Shown piece by piece: positions 1-9,007 of a stretch of DNA of 64,000 nucleotides (within the stretch, counting starts at the first letter, position 1; every line of letters starts with the position of its first letter). The translations under genes were made by a program, and so were the position numbers. This DNA is from Bradyrhizobium cajani. GTDB taxonomy: Bacteria > Pseudomonadota > Alphaproteobacteria > Rhizobiales > Xanthobacteraceae. The notes below the pieces were generated by a model that was not told the DNA's origin, ran no database searches, and saw only the letters and a program-made list of their open reading frames with translations. The stretch lies in contig NZ_WQNE01000029.1 of NCBI RefSeq assembly GCF_009759665.1, positions 1-64,000 on the forward strand. Reading direction: 5' to 3'.

Positions 1-118
1 CCGCTTGCGCCGGGGCAGCAGGCAGGGTCTGGGTCTGGGCGGAAACGGGGGTTGCCAGCAAGGCGGCCGCCAGCATGGCGGCTGCGGCAAGGCTTGCTTG
101 GAAGGTCATGCTCTTCAT
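1..118 (-). CDS. Secreted protein, N-terminal end only
   Basis: Only the first 39 codons lie in the window; the gene runs off the left edge. The visible protein is a clear Sec signal peptide: MKSM start, an Ala/Leu-rich core, then a probable cleavage site after TPVSA, followed by a Gln/Pro/Ala-rich stretch. Its ATG overlaps the stop of the upstream dioxygenase gene by 4 bp (ATGA), so it is probably translated in the same message as the receptor and dioxygenase. In related bacteria a Sel1/TPR-repeat protein often sits here, but nothing in the 39 residues confirms that. The role is unknown; a link to iron uptake is inferred from position only. Confidence 0.6.
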   Translation of the reverse strand, partial: MKSMTFQASLAAAAMLAAALLATPVSAQTQTLPAAPAQA

Positions 119-804
119 ACTTCGGCCCAGTAGCGAATGAGGTTGTGATAGATACCCGTCAATTTGACCGTTTCGGGATCGTCACGCCCGAGCCGTTCCA
201 CCAGCGCCTGAATCGCGGTGTCGAGGTCAAAGATCATGCTCCGGGCTTGATCGTCCCGTATCATGCTCTGAAGCCAGAAGAAAGACGCAACCCGCGTTCC
301 CCTCGTCACCGGCGTGACGAGGTGAAGGCTGGTCGAGGGATAGAGCACGCAGTCGCCGGCTGGCAACTTGACTTCGTGCGAACCGTAGGTGTCCTCGATC
401 ACAAGTTCGCCACCGTCGTAGTCTTCCGGCTCGGCAAGGAACAGCGTGACCGACAGGTCTGTGCGGATGCGAAGGCCGGTCAGGCGGTCGCCGCGGATGG
501 CATTGTCGACGTGCAGGCCGAAATGGTGGCCGCTGCTCGCCGCGTAGCGGTTGAACAGCGGCGGGAAGATCTGGAGCGGTATCGCCGCCGCGACGAAGCG
601 CGGGTTCGCCGTCAGCGCCGAGATGATGCGGTTGCCGAGCTTGCGCGCGACCTCGCTGTCCGGCGGCAACTGTTCGTTGCGCTTGACCATCGCCGACTGC
701 GCGCCGGCGGTGGAGCGGCCGTCTTCCCATTCGCTGGCGTCCATGATGCGGCGGAAATCCGCCACATCATCCTTGCTGAGAACGCCAGGCAGACAGGTCA
801 ACAT
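115..804 (-). CDS. piuC: Fe(II)/2-oxoglutarate-dependent dioxygenase, PiuC/YbiX family
   Basis: A 229-residue PKHD-type hydroxylase, the usual length for PiuC/YbiX. The double-stranded beta-helix metal triad is visible: HVD at residues 98-100 (H98, D100) and H161 in the SLHLVTPV segment. R171 is the expected 2-oxoglutarate-binding arginine. Members are cytoplasmic iron enzymes commonly encoded next to TonB siderophore receptors; the physiological substrate is not settled. Here the start lies 2 bp after the stop of the siderophore receptor gene, and the stop overlaps the next secreted-protein gene. A three-gene iron-starvation operon is therefore likely. The family call is strong, the exact reaction unknown. 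Confidence 0.93.
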   Translation of the reverse strand: MLTCLPGVLSKDDVADFRRIMDASEWEDGRSTAGAQSAMVKRNEQLPPDSEVARKLGNRIISALTANPRFVAAAIPLQIFPPLFNRYAASSGHHFGLHVDNAIRGDRLTGLRIRTDLSVTLFLAEPEDYDGGELVIEDTYGSHEVKLPAGDCVLYPSTSLHLVTPVTRGTRVASFFWLQSMIRDDQARSMIFDLDTAIQALVERLGRDDPETVKLTGIYHNLIRYWAEV

Positions 805-806
805 GA

Positions 807-3221
807 TCAGAACTTCGCCGTCGTCACGATGTAGAACGCCCGTCCCGGTGCGACCGCCACGAACGGCACATTGCTGCGATAGAACGAGTCGTAATAGAGC
901 TTATTGGTCAGGTTCTGGGCGTAGAACTTCATGGTCCAGTTCTGGTCGATCTTCTTCTCGACGAACGCGTCGAAGCGCCAATAGCTCGGCAGCTCGTTGG
1001 TGTTGGCCGCGAACGTGCCGCCATAGACCTTGGAGCGGTATACAGCTTGCCCGCCGAGCTCCCAGCCGCCGTCGAACTTGTACTTGGTCAACATGCTGAA
1101 CGACTGGTGGGCGATGTTGGCGAGCTGCAGACCGAGATTCGAGGCAACGCCGCTCTGCGTGACCTTCGACTGCATCAGAACCAGGCCGCCAAAGATGCTC
1201 CAGCGGTCGGTGATCTTGCCCTCCGCCTCGATGTCGATGCCCTGGATCCTGTAGGCAGCGCCCGAGGTCAGCAGGCCATTGACGGTCTCGCGCGCGTTGT
1301 CCTTGGTGGTCTGGAACAGCGCACCGGTCACCAGCAGGTGCCGGTCTGCAAGCTCCCATTTGGTGCCGAGCTCGATCGCCTTGTTGCGCTCGGGCCCGAG
1401 CAGGACGGCCGTGTTGGGCGGAACGCCACCGTAATCGGTCGCGGTCGCGTCAAGCTCCGACCCGAACGGATTGGCCGAGGTTGCATAGGCCGCATAGAGG
1501 CTGCCGATCGACATCGGCTTGTAGACCAGGCCGACGTTGTAGTTCACCAGATCGGCGTTCTGCTTCAGATAGGCCGCGTTGGTCGACGAGCTCTGGCTAT
1601 AGCCGTCGTAGCGCACGCCACCATTGACGATGACCGTGTCCTGCCAGTTCGCGGTATCCATGACGTACACGCTTGTGGTGTTGACACCATAGCGCGTCGG
1701 ATTCCCAGCCAGCGACGGCGTGCCGAACGGAATGTTGGTGAACTGGGGGGAGTAGAGATTGACGTTCTGGACAGCGCCGTTGCTCTGGAAGCCTGCGCCG
1801 GACAGTTCCGACGCAAGGCCGGCGTAGCGGTCGATCGAGATGTTCTCGTTCGAATATTCGACGCCGAACACAGCGGTGTGCTTGACCCCGCCGGTATCGA
1901 GCTTGAACGTGGCCTCGTTCTGGTTGGCCCATACATCCACGTTCTGGTAGCGGCTCTGCGCGCTCGCCGTCGTGGTCCAGAGCAGCGGATTGGGGCTGGT
2001 CGTATTCGGATTTTGCGGCAACGTGCCGATGTAGTTGAGCAGCGAATGCTCGCCGCGCACCTTGCTGGTCAGCGTGATGGCCTCGTTGACCTTGTATTCG
2101 ATCGTGCCGGTGCCGAAATCCTGCCGCGCGGTCTGGAAGTCGCGGTTGAGGAAGCCGTACCAGTTGCCACGCGGGATGCCGGCCGACGTCACCGGCACAT
2201 TGCCCTGCTTGTAGTAGGGCACGCCGAAGTCCGGCAGTCCGCTGAGGTCGGTATGGACGTAGTTCGTCGTGATCTTGATGTCGTTCGTCGGGGTGTACTT
2301 GGTCGAGATGAAGCTGCCCCAGCGATTGTCGGTCACGTAGTTGCGCCCGGCGACGTTGGCGTCCTGGAACAGGCCGCCGGTGCGCACCGAGAAGGTCGGA
2401 TCGATGACCTGGTTGACATCGAGCGTGACGCGCTTGGTCATGTCGGTGCCGAACTCGCTGTCCACGCGCTTGAAGTTGACGTCGCCGGCCTGCTTGGTGA
2501 CGATGTTGATGGCGCCGCCGGCGGTGCCGCGGCCGGCATAGGAGGATGCCGGCCCGCGCAGAATCTCGATCTGCTCGGTGAAGAAGTTCTCGCGGATCGA
2601 AACGGCGGGATCGCGGATGCCGTCGATGAAGACGTCGTTGCGCGCATCGAAGCCGCGGATGAAGAAGCGGTCGCCGAACGCGTTGCCGCCCTCGCCCGAG
2701 CCCAGCGTGACGCCCGCGGTCGAGCGCCCGATCTCCTTCAGCGTCGTCGCGTTCTTGTCCTCGAGCACTTCCTTGCTGAGCACCGTGATGGTCTTGGGGG
2801 TGTTCAGCATCTTCTCGGGAAACTTGCCCGAAGCCTGGACGTGGTCGACCTTGTAGGGCGCGGCGGGATCGGCATAGGGATTGCCGTCGGGCGCGCCGGA
2901 CGGTGTGGTGGGAGCCGTCTGCTGCGCCTGCTGGCGCTGCGCGGCGCGGCGGAGCGCGTTGCGAGCGCGGACCTGTTCGGCCGTCGGCTTCGACGCCGTC
3001 GGCCGCGGGCGCTCGTGAGGCGCGTCGACCGTTACGGGCGGCAAATTCGATTGCTGCGCCTGCGCGCCGCTCGACACCGACGCCACGGCGATCAGGCTCG
3101 CGACGGCCGAAACCTTCTTGCCGGAAATGCCCGCTGACTTCTCATCCATCGGATCGAACGCTACGACCGAACGCAACGACTTCGGTGCGACCACCTGCCC
3201 CATTACAAAACGCCCCATCAT
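807..3221 (-). CDS. TonB-dependent siderophore receptor (Fiu/catecholate type)
   Basis: An outer-membrane beta-barrel receptor of 804 residues. A signal region ends near AQAQ (about residue 56), followed by a Gln/Ala/Pro-rich linker. The plug domain runs from about residue 125 (PKTITVLSKEVL, FFIRGF, ILRGPASSYAGRGTAGG) and the protein ends in the typical C-terminal phenylalanine (VTTAKF). It should bind a ferric siderophore and use TonB-ExbBD energy for import. The pairing with piuC resembles fiu-ybiX, which suggests a catecholate or its breakdown product, but the ligand is inferred. The annotated start gives a long N-terminal extension; M25 (position 3149) directly before a normal signal peptide is an alternative. 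ICE-like repeats upstream suggest iron control. Confidence 0.93.
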   Translation of the reverse strand: MMGRFVMGQVVAPKSLRSVVAFDPMDEKSAGISGKKVSAVASLIAVASVSSGAQAQQSNLPPVTVDAPHERPRPTASKPTAEQVRARNALRRAAQRQQAQQTAPTTPSGAPDGNPYADPAAPYKVDHVQASGKFPEKMLNTPKTITVLSKEVLEDKNATTLKEIGRSTAGVTLGSGEGGNAFGDRFFIRGFDARNDVFIDGIRDPAVSIRENFFTEQIEILRGPASSYAGRGTAGGAINIVTKQAGDVNFKRVDSEFGTDMTKRVTLDVNQVIDPTFSVRTGGLFQDANVAGRNYVTDNRWGSFISTKYTPTNDIKITTNYVHTDLSGLPDFGVPYYKQGNVPVTSAGIPRGNWYGFLNRDFQTARQDFGTGTIEYKVNEAITLTSKVRGEHSLLNYIGTLPQNPNTTSPNPLLWTTTASAQSRYQNVDVWANQNEATFKLDTGGVKHTAVFGVEYSNENISIDRYAGLASELSGAGFQSNGAVQNVNLYSPQFTNIPFGTPSLAGNPTRYGVNTTSVYVMDTANWQDTVIVNGGVRYDGYSQSSSTNAAYLKQNADLVNYNVGLVYKPMSIGSLYAAYATSANPFGSELDATATDYGGVPPNTAVLLGPERNKAIELGTKWELADRHLLVTGALFQTTKDNARETVNGLLTSGAAYRIQGIDIEAEGKITDRWSIFGGLVLMQSKVTQSGVASNLGLQLANIAHQSFSMLTKYKFDGGWELGGQAVYRSKVYGGTFAANTNELPSYWRFDAFVEKKIDQNWTMKFYAQNLTNKLYYDSFYRSNVPFVAVAPGRAFYIVTTAKF

Positions 3222-3334
3222 CTTGTTCGCTCACTCACTTCGATGAGCGAATGGGACAGTTGGTATCGGCCGCAAAATAACCGGTCAATGCGGGCAAGCC
3301 CTTAGGCCCCCGGAATAAGTCGAGATCAAAACGA

Positions 3335-3386
3335 TTCTAAATTCGACTTTGAAATCGTTCTAAATCTGGATTGGAGTCGTTCTAAG
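3335..3386. promoter_or_regulatory. Triple TTCTAA repeat, candidate Irr/ICE-type iron control region
   Basis: Three TTCTAA(A/G) words occur at 3335, 3358 and 3380, spaced 23 and 22 bp, about two helical turns. Read on the gene strand they are TTAGAAC/T words, each followed by a degenerate partner. They resemble half-sites of the rhizobial iron control element bound by Irr. They lie 115-165 bp upstream of the TonB receptor start. The repeats are seen directly; the regulator is inferred. Confidence 0.5.
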
Positions 3387-3430
3387 GGAAGCGCGAAAAA
3401 TACCGCGAGATCAGCGTCGCGCTCTTGGCA

Positions 3431-3670
3431 TCAATCACTGCTCGGCGGCTTCATCAGCGAGAACAATTCATCGACGGTCTTCTGCGCGACCGCGCGCACG
3501 CGGTCGGTGTTGTCCATGCCGGCGATGTTGACGCCGTTGACGACGGCTTTGATCTCGTCGCGGAAGTCGGTGAGGAAGCGCAAGGGATCGCGCTGCTCGT
3601 TGGCAACGCGCGCAATCAGTCCCGTGATCAGAATCTGGCACGCGATCAGCTTGCCGTTCAGTTCGTCCAT
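3431..3670 (-). CDS. Small conserved-looking cytoplasmic protein, function unknown
   Basis: A 79-residue protein starting MDELNGKLIACQILITGLIA and ending MKPPSSD. It has no signal peptide and no recognised catalytic motif; an amphipathic helical make-up with alternating charged and hydrophobic residues is visible. The start is supported by a GGGAGCG ribosome-binding site just upstream. It is transcribed toward the receptor gene. An ICE-like palindrome lies 76 bp upstream of its start (3746-3760), so iron-responsive expression is possible. The much longer reading frame that continues upstream through the adaptor gene on the other strand is not credible. I do not recognise a family. Confidence 0.65.
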   Translation of the reverse strand: MDELNGKLIACQILITGLIARVANEQRDPLRFLTDFRDEIKAVVNGVNIAGMDNTDRVRAVAQKTVDELFSLMKPPSSD

Positions 3671-3745
3671 CCTGCGCTCCCTTGTGGCGGCGCGCCGATA
3701 TGAACGATGCGGATTTTCCTGACAACCGAAACGCCACTGCGGCGA

Positions 3746-3760
3746 TTTAGAACCGTTCTT
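3746..3760. promoter_or_regulatory. ICE-like palindrome TTTAGAACCGTTCTT
   Basis: TTTAGAACCGTTCTT is a near-perfect inverted repeat (TAGAAC-C-GTTCT) and resembles the rhizobial Irr-bound iron control element. It lies 76 bp upstream of the small gene starting at 3670 and about 290 bp from the efflux adaptor start. It is a better palindrome than the triple repeat near the receptor. Regulator assignment is inferred. Confidence 0.45.
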
Positions 3761-3952
3761 GCAAGAAAGCTCGGGCCGCTTCGCAACAAGCCGGTGGACC
3801 TCGCAGTCCGCACCAGTTCCGCGTCTTGCTAAACCCGCTGCCCGCGCGATCGTTCGCACGGGAAAATGCAGCACTGCACACGATCGCGCCAGCCTGCTGC
3901 CCAGGCGGTGCAAAGCTTTCCAATTGTTTAGGATTCCCGACGGATAGTGCTG

Positions 3953-3982
3953 TTTACACTGGAACTTGGCGTGTATTATACA
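3953..3982 (+). promoter_or_regulatory. Candidate sigma-70-type promoter for the RND operon
   Basis: TTTACA at 3953-3958 is followed after 18 bp by TATACA (3977-3982); an overlapping TATTAT gives 15 bp spacing. It would give a leader of roughly 65 nt before the adaptor start at 4052. It is unusually AT-rich for this genome. Prediction only. Confidence 0.35.
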
Positions 3983-4051
3983 AGCGCGCTGGAACCCTAT
4001 GATTGCCCCATAATTCGTAAGCTTAGGGCACAAGAGCCGACACGAGACGAT

Positions 4052-5224
4052 ATGAAAAAGTCGCGGCCGATCCTCTGGATTCTGATCATGGCGGCCGTGG
4101 CCTCCGCGGGTTATTATGGCTGGCAGAAGTTCGGCCCGCCTCAGGCCGGAAAATCCCAGACCGCGCAGAAAGGTCCGCCGCGCCCGGCCGCCGTGCCCGT
4201 GAGCGTCGCGCCGGTCCAGAAGGTCGACTTTCCGGTGTACCTGACCGGTCTCGGCACGGTTCAGGGCTTCAACACCGTCCAGGTCCGCTCGCGCGTCGAT
4301 GGCCAGATCGACAAGCTCGCCTTCCGCGAGGGTCAGATCGTCCAGGAGGGCGAGCTTCTGGTCTCGATCGATCCCCGCCCCTATCAAGCCGCGCTCGACC
4401 AGGCCAAGGCCAAGAAGGCGCAGGACGAGGCGAACCTGGCCAACGCCAATCTCGAACTTCAGCGCGCCATGAGGCTCGGCGAATTCGCGACCGCGCAGCG
4501 GGTCGACACCCAGCGCTCGACCGTCGCCCAACTCAACGCCCAGATCGCCGCCGACGAAGCTGCGATCGCCAACGCCCAGACCCAGCTCGACTACACCCAG
4601 ATCAAGGCGCCGATCACCGGCGTCGCGGGCCTCCGCCAGGTCGACATCGGCAACATCGTCAACGCCTCGACGCAGACCGGCATCGTCACGATCTCGCAGG
4701 TCGAGCCGATCTCGGTGATCTTCACCGCGCCCGAGGACCAGCTCCCCTATATCAGCGAGGGGCAGAAGGCCGGCGCGCTCAAGGTGATTGCGTTCACCAC
4801 CGACGGCAAGAAGACGCTCGCCGAGGGCAAGCTCGCCGTCATCAACAACCAGGTCGACACGACCAGCGGGACCGTTCGCCTCAAGGCGGTGTTCGAGAAC
4901 AAGGACCACGCGTTGTGGCCGGGCCAGTCGGTTTCCACGCGCCTGCTGGTGCGGACGCTGAAGGACGCGACGGTGGTTCCCGACGATGCGGTCCAGCATT
5001 CGACCAACGGCCTCTATGCGTATACCGTCAATCAGGACAACAAGGCCGAAGTGCACAAGATCAAGGTGAGCTATGGCATCGACGGACGTTCGGTCGTCGA
5101 TGAAGGCCTTACGCCCGGGCAGCAGGTGATCACCGGCGGTCAGTTCAAGGTGCAGCCCGGAAGCCTGGTCTCGACGGCGGTGGCGAGCTCTGATCCGGCG
5201 CAGAACAAGGTTCGACAGGAATGA
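4052..5224 (+). CDS. RND efflux periplasmic adaptor (membrane fusion protein, MdtA-like)
   Basis: A 390-residue membrane fusion protein linking an inner-membrane RND pump to an outer-membrane channel. An N-terminal membrane anchor (ILWILIMAAVASAGYYGW) is followed by a beta-barrel/lipoyl half (VQVRSRVDGQIDKLAFREGQ), an Ala/Gln-rich alpha-hairpin (about residues 100-160), the second lipoyl half (YTQIKAPITGVAGL) and a membrane-proximal domain. The ATG at 4052 is chosen because it precedes the anchor directly; the longer upstream extension lacks such a signal. The stop overlaps the permease start by 4 bp (ATGA), so the two are co-translated. Substrate unknown. No outer-membrane channel gene lies nearby. 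Confidence 0.93.
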   Translation: MKKSRPILWILIMAAVASAGYYGWQKFGPPQAGKSQTAQKGPPRPAAVPVSVAPVQKVDFPVYLTGLGTVQGFNTVQVRSRVDGQIDKLAFREGQIVQEGELLVSIDPRPYQAALDQAKAKKAQDEANLANANLELQRAMRLGEFATAQRVDTQRSTVAQLNAQIAADEAAIANAQTQLDYTQIKAPITGVAGLRQVDIGNIVNASTQTGIVTISQVEPISVIFTAPEDQLPYISEGQKAGALKVIAFTTDGKKTLAEGKLAVINNQVDTTSGTVRLKAVFENKDHALWPGQSVSTRLLVRTLKDATVVPDDAVQHSTNGLYAYTVNQDNKAEVHKIKVSYGIDGRSVVDEGLTPGQQVITGGQFKVQPGSLVSTAVASSDPAQNKVRQE

Positions 5225-8200
5225 CCGAAGGCGGGATTTCGGCACCTTTCATCCGTTATCCCATCGGCACCTCGCTGCTGATGGCCGGCATTCTCTTCGT
5301 CGGTCTCGTCGCCTACCCCCTGTTGCCGGTCGCCCCGCTGCCGCAGGTGGATTTCCCGACCATCCAGATCACCGCCAACCTGCCGGGCGGCAGCCCCGAG
5401 ACCATGGCCTCGTCGGTGGCGCAGCCGCTCGAGCGGCAATTCGCCCAGATTCCCGGCATCGCCCAGATGACCTCGACGAGCTATCTGGGCACCGCGTCGA
5501 TCACCATCCAGTTCGACCTCAATCGCAACATCGACGGCGCGGCCAACGACGTGCAGGGCGCCATCAACGCGGCAAGCGGCCAGCTGCCGAAGAACCTGCC
5601 CTCGCCGCCGACCTACCGCAAGGTCAACCCGGCGGACGCCCCGATCCTGCTGCTGTCGGCGACCTCCGAGACACTGCCGCTGACAAGCGTCAGCGACGCC
5701 GTCGACGCCCAGCTCGCCCAGCAGATCAGCCAGCTCTCCGGCGTCGCTCAGGTGTTCATCGGCGGCCAGCAGAAGCCGTCCATCCGCGTTCAGATCGACC
5801 CGGCGAAACTCGTCGCCAAAGGCTTGTCGCTCGAGGACGTGCGCAGTCAGATCGCGATCACCACGGTCGACAGCCCCAAGGGCAACATCGACGGGCCCAA
5901 GCGCGCCTACACGATCTACGCCAACGACCAGCTCACCCAGGCCAAGGACTGGAACGACGTCATCATCGCCTACCGCAACGGCGGCCCCTTGCGAATCCGC
6001 GACATCGGCCAGGCCGTCAGCGGCGCTGAAGACGCCAAGCAGGCGGCCTGGGCCAACGGCAAGCGCGGCGTGTTCCTGGTGATATTCAAGCAGCCGGGCG
6101 CCAACGTCATCGAGACCGTCGACAGGATCAAGGCGACCTTGCCCCGCCTCGTGGCGGCGATCCCGCCCGCGATCAAGATCGAGCTCATCAGCGACCGCAC
6201 CACGACGATCCGCGCCGCGGTCGAGGACGTCCAGTTCACGCTGCTCCTGACCATCGCGCTCGTGGTCATGGTCATCTTCATCTTCCTGCGCAGCTTCTGG
6301 GCGACGGTGATCCCCACCATCACGGTGCCGCTGGCGCTATTGGGCGCGTGCGCCCTGATGTGGGTGGCCGGCTATTCGCTCGACAATCTGTCGCTGATGG
6401 CGCTCACGATCGCGGTCGGTTTCGTGGTCGACGACGCCATCGTGATGCTGGAAAACATCACGCGCTACATCGAAGAGGGCGAATCGCCTATGGCGGCGGC
6501 CTTCAGGGGCTCCAAGGAAATCGGCTTCACCATCGTCTCGATCAGCATCTCGCTGGTCGCGGTGCTGATCCCGCTGCTGCTGATGGGCGGCATCATCGGG
6601 CGCCTGTTCCGCGAATTCGCCGTCGTGCTGGCGATGACGATCTTCGTCTCGATGTTCGTGTCGCTGACGCTGACGCCGATGATGGCCTCGCGGTTCCTGC
6701 GCGCGCATGGCGAAGTGACCCACGGCAGGTTCTACCAATGGAGCGAGCGGGCCTTCGACGGCATGCTGCGCGGCTACGAATATGTGCTCGACCATGCCCT
6801 CGCCTGGCGGCGCACCACGCTCACGATCTTCTTCGCCACGCTCGGCCTGTCGATCTACCTGTTCGTCCTGATCCCGAAGGGCTTCTTCCCGCAGCAGGAC
6901 GTCGGCCTGATCACCGCCACCTCCGAAGCCTCACAGGACATTTCGTTCGCCGAGATGCAGCGCCGCCAGGTCGAGCTCGGCAAGATCGTGATGGCGGACC
7001 CGGACGTCGCCACCATTGCGATGAACATCGGCGGCAGCGGTCGCGCCGGCAACAACGGCAACATGTTCATCACGCTGAAGCCGCGCAACGAGCGCGAGGC
7101 CTCGGCGCAGCAGATCATCGCGCGGCTGCGTCCAAAGCTCGAGAAGGTGCCGGGCGCCCGCCTCTACATGCAGGCGGCCCAGGACGTCCGGCTCGGCGGC
7201 CGGCCGACACGCACGCAGTTCGAGTTCACCCTGCAGGACGCCGATCTCGCCGAGCTCAACGACTGGGCGCCGAAGATCCTCGCCAAGATGCAGACGCTGC
7301 CGGAGCTGCGCGATGTTGCGACCGACCAGCAGACGCAGGGCACCACGGTGCAGCTCAAGATCAACCGCGACACCGCATCGCGCTACGGCATCCAGCCGCA
7401 GCTGATCGACGACACGCTGTATGACGCCTTCGGACAGCGGCAGGTCACGCAGTATTTCACCCAGCTCAACACCTACAAGGTGATCCTCGAGATCCTGCCG
7501 GAGATGCAGGGCAATCTCGACAGCCTGAACAAGCTGTATCTGAAGTCGCCGCTGACCGGCGACCAGGTGCCGCTCTCGACCTTCGCAACCTGGACCACCG
7601 ATCCGGTGCGGCCGCTCTCGATCAGCCACCAGGGCCAGTTCCCGGCGATCACGATCAGCTTCAACCTTGCGCAGGGCGTTGCGCTCGGCCAGGCCACCGA
7701 GGCCGTGCAGAAGGCGATGGCCGAACTCGGCGCGCCGCCGACGCTCAATTCGAGCTTCCAGGGCACCGCGCAGGCATTCCAGCAGTCGCTCGGCACCGTG
7801 CCGCTGCTGATCCTCGCAGCCCTCGTCGTGGTCTATTTGATCCTCGGCATCCTCTATGAAAGCTACATCCATCCGATCACGATCCTGTCGACCCTGCCCT
7901 CGGCCGGCGTCGGCGCGCTCGCGATCCTGATGGCGGCCGGCTTCGACTTCAGCCTGATCGCATTGATCGGCATCATCCTCCTGATCGGCATCGTGAAGAA
8001 GAACGGCATCATGATGGTCGACTTCGCGATTGCCGCCGAACGCGACGAGCACAAGACGCCGGAGCAATCGATCCGTCAGGCCGCGCTGTTGCGCTTCCGC
8101 CCGATCATGATGACGACGATGGCCGCGCTGCTCGGCGGCGTGCCGCTGATGCTCGGCCACGGCACCGGCGCCGAGATCCGCCAGCCGCTCGGCTACGCCA

Positions 8201-8367
8201 TGGTCGGCGGCCTGATCGTCAGCCAGGCGCTGACGCTGTTCACCACGCCCGTCGTCTATCTCTATCTCGACAAGCTCAATAACTGGTTCTCGGACTGGGG
8301 CCGTTCGGGCGGCGGCGAAGGCGACGAGGCGCCCGAGCACGGCACCGTCAAGGAAGCCGCCGAGTAA
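5221..8367 (+). CDS. RND multidrug efflux permease (HAE1 family, MdtB/MdtC-like)
   Basis: A 1048-residue proton-driven inner-membrane transporter of full RND length. It shows TM1 after FIRYPIGTSLL, a large periplasmic porter loop, and the TM4 proton-relay Asp pair in FVVDDAIVM (D404-D405). A second repeat ends with TM helices around LILGILYESYIHP and GIVKKNGIMMVDFAI. It should export amphipathic drugs or metabolites with the adaptor encoded immediately upstream (ATGA overlap). Similarity appears closest to MdtBC-type pumps, but only one permease gene is present. Substrate and outer-membrane partner cannot be read from the sequence. Confidence 0.95.
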   Translation: MTEGGISAPFIRYPIGTSLLMAGILFVGLVAYPLLPVAPLPQVDFPTIQITANLPGGSPETMASSVAQPLERQFAQIPGIAQMTSTSYLGTASITIQFDLNRNIDGAANDVQGAINAASGQLPKNLPSPPTYRKVNPADAPILLLSATSETLPLTSVSDAVDAQLAQQISQLSGVAQVFIGGQQKPSIRVQIDPAKLVAKGLSLEDVRSQIAITTVDSPKGNIDGPKRAYTIYANDQLTQAKDWNDVIIAYRNGGPLRIRDIGQAVSGAEDAKQAAWANGKRGVFLVIFKQPGANVIETVDRIKATLPRLVAAIPPAIKIELISDRTTTIRAAVEDVQFTLLLTIALVVMVIFIFLRSFWATVIPTITVPLALLGACALMWVAGYSLDNLSLMALTIAVGFVVDDAIVMLENITRYIEEGESPMAAAFRGSKEIGFTIVSISISLVAVLIPLLLMGGIIGRLFREFAVVLAMTIFVSMFVSLTLTPMMASRFLRAHGEVTHGRFYQWSERAFDGMLRGYEYVLDHALAWRRTTLTIFFATLGLSIYLFVLIPKGFFPQQDVGLITATSEASQDISFAEMQRRQVELGKIVMADPDVATIAMNIGGSGRAGNNGNMFITLKPRNEREASAQQIIARLRPKLEKVPGARLYMQAAQDVRLGGRPTRTQFEFTLQDADLAELNDWAPKILAKMQTLPELRDVATDQQTQGTTVQLKINRDTASRYGIQPQLIDDTLYDAFGQRQVTQYFTQLNTYKVILEILPEMQGNLDSLNKLYLKSPLTGDQVPLSTFATWTTDPVRPLSISHQGQFPAITISFNLAQGVALGQATEAVQKAMAELGAPPTLNSSFQGTAQAFQQSLGTVPLLILAALVVVYLILGILYESYIHPITILSTLPSAGVGALAILMAAGFDFSLIALIGIILLIGIVKKNGIMMVDFAIAAERDEHKTPEQSIRQAALLRFRPIMMTTMAALLGGVPLMLGHGTGAEIRQPLGYAMVGGLIVSQALTLFTTPVVYLYLDKLNNWFSDWGRSGGGEGDEAPEHGTVKEAAE

Positions 8368-8431
8368 GCTTGCACCGCGGCTCCCGCGACGCTACAGCGG
8401 GGCCCCCGGTTCACGCCAACGCGGTTTCGTC

Positions 8432-8998
8432 ATGCCCATGCAATCCAGACTTGTCGCCCTCGCCGCCGCTGTCCTGTTGTCGACCGGCGCTGCGCATGCC
8501 CAGCAGGGTGCCAAGAAGAACGCCGCGTCCCCCGCCCCGGCCGCACAGCCCGCGCCGACACAAGCACAGGCGGACGGCGCTCCGGCGCAGCAGGCCGGCT
8601 GGATCGTGCGCTGCACCAGCGTCAGCCGCGACGCGCCGCTCGAATGCGCGATGGAGCAGAACGCGGTGCTGACCAAGACCGGCCAGACCATCGTGCTTGT
8701 CAACATCCGCATCGCGCCCGACACCCGCACGCCGGTGGCGCTGCTGCAACTGCCGCTGGGCCTCAACCTTCCCGTCGGCGCCAAGCTCCAGGTCGACGAG
8801 GGCAAGACGGCCGACCTCCAGATCCAGACCTGCGAGAACCGCGGCTGCTACGCCTCGACGCCGGTCGCGCCGGACCTGCTGGCAGCGTTGCGTTCGGGCA
8901 AGCAGCTGAAGGTCTCCTTCCAGAACATGGCCAAGGAGACCATCGCGATCCCGATGCCGCTGAACGATTTCGCGGCGGCCTACGACAAGATCAAGTAA
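8432..8998 (+). CDS. Invasion-associated locus B (IalB) family periplasmic protein
   Basis: A 188-residue exported protein: a signal peptide ending AAHAQ, an Ala/Pro/Gln-rich linker (about residues 25-52), then the IalB fold, recognised by GWIVRCTS, the conserved cysteines in CENRGCYAS, and the ending typical of the family (IPMPLNDFAAAYDKI). The family is named from Bartonella and is abundant in rhizobia; its molecular role is not established. It lies 64 bp after the efflux permease on the same strand and may share its transcript. The two start codons MPM are three codons apart; either leaves the signal peptide intact. Confidence 0.85.
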   Translation: MPMQSRLVALAAAVLLSTGAAHAQQGAKKNAASPAPAAQPAPTQAQADGAPAQQAGWIVRCTSVSRDAPLECAMEQNAVLTKTGQTIVLVNIRIAPDTRTPVALLQLPLGLNLPVGAKLQVDEGKTADLQIQTCENRGCYASTPVAPDLLAALRSGKQLKVSFQNMAKETIAIPMPLNDFAAAYDKIK

Positions 8999-9007
8999 CG
9001 GGCACCG

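Larger units (their letters stand above)
3671..4051. other. Intergenic region between divergent genes
   Basis: No credible coding region lies in these 381 bases. It separates the small minus-strand gene from the plus-strand efflux operon. It holds an ICE-like palindrome (3746-3760) and a promoter-like pair (3953-3982), listed separately; the rest shows nothing I can name. Confidence 0.6.

Noticed and set aside
1047..3137. 696-codon plus-strand frame over the TonB receptor
   Set aside because: Antisense to a receptor with clear plug and barrel motifs; the composition is the usual GC-rich shadow.
3431..5245. 604-codon minus-strand frame across the RND adaptor gene
   Set aside because: Only its last 79 codons have protein-like composition; the rest is antisense to a well-supported adaptor and is Arg/Asp/His-rich noise.
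6348..8340. Long frames (plus 358 codons, minus 469 codons) over the RND permease
   Set aside because: They overlap a complete permease and show no domain pattern.
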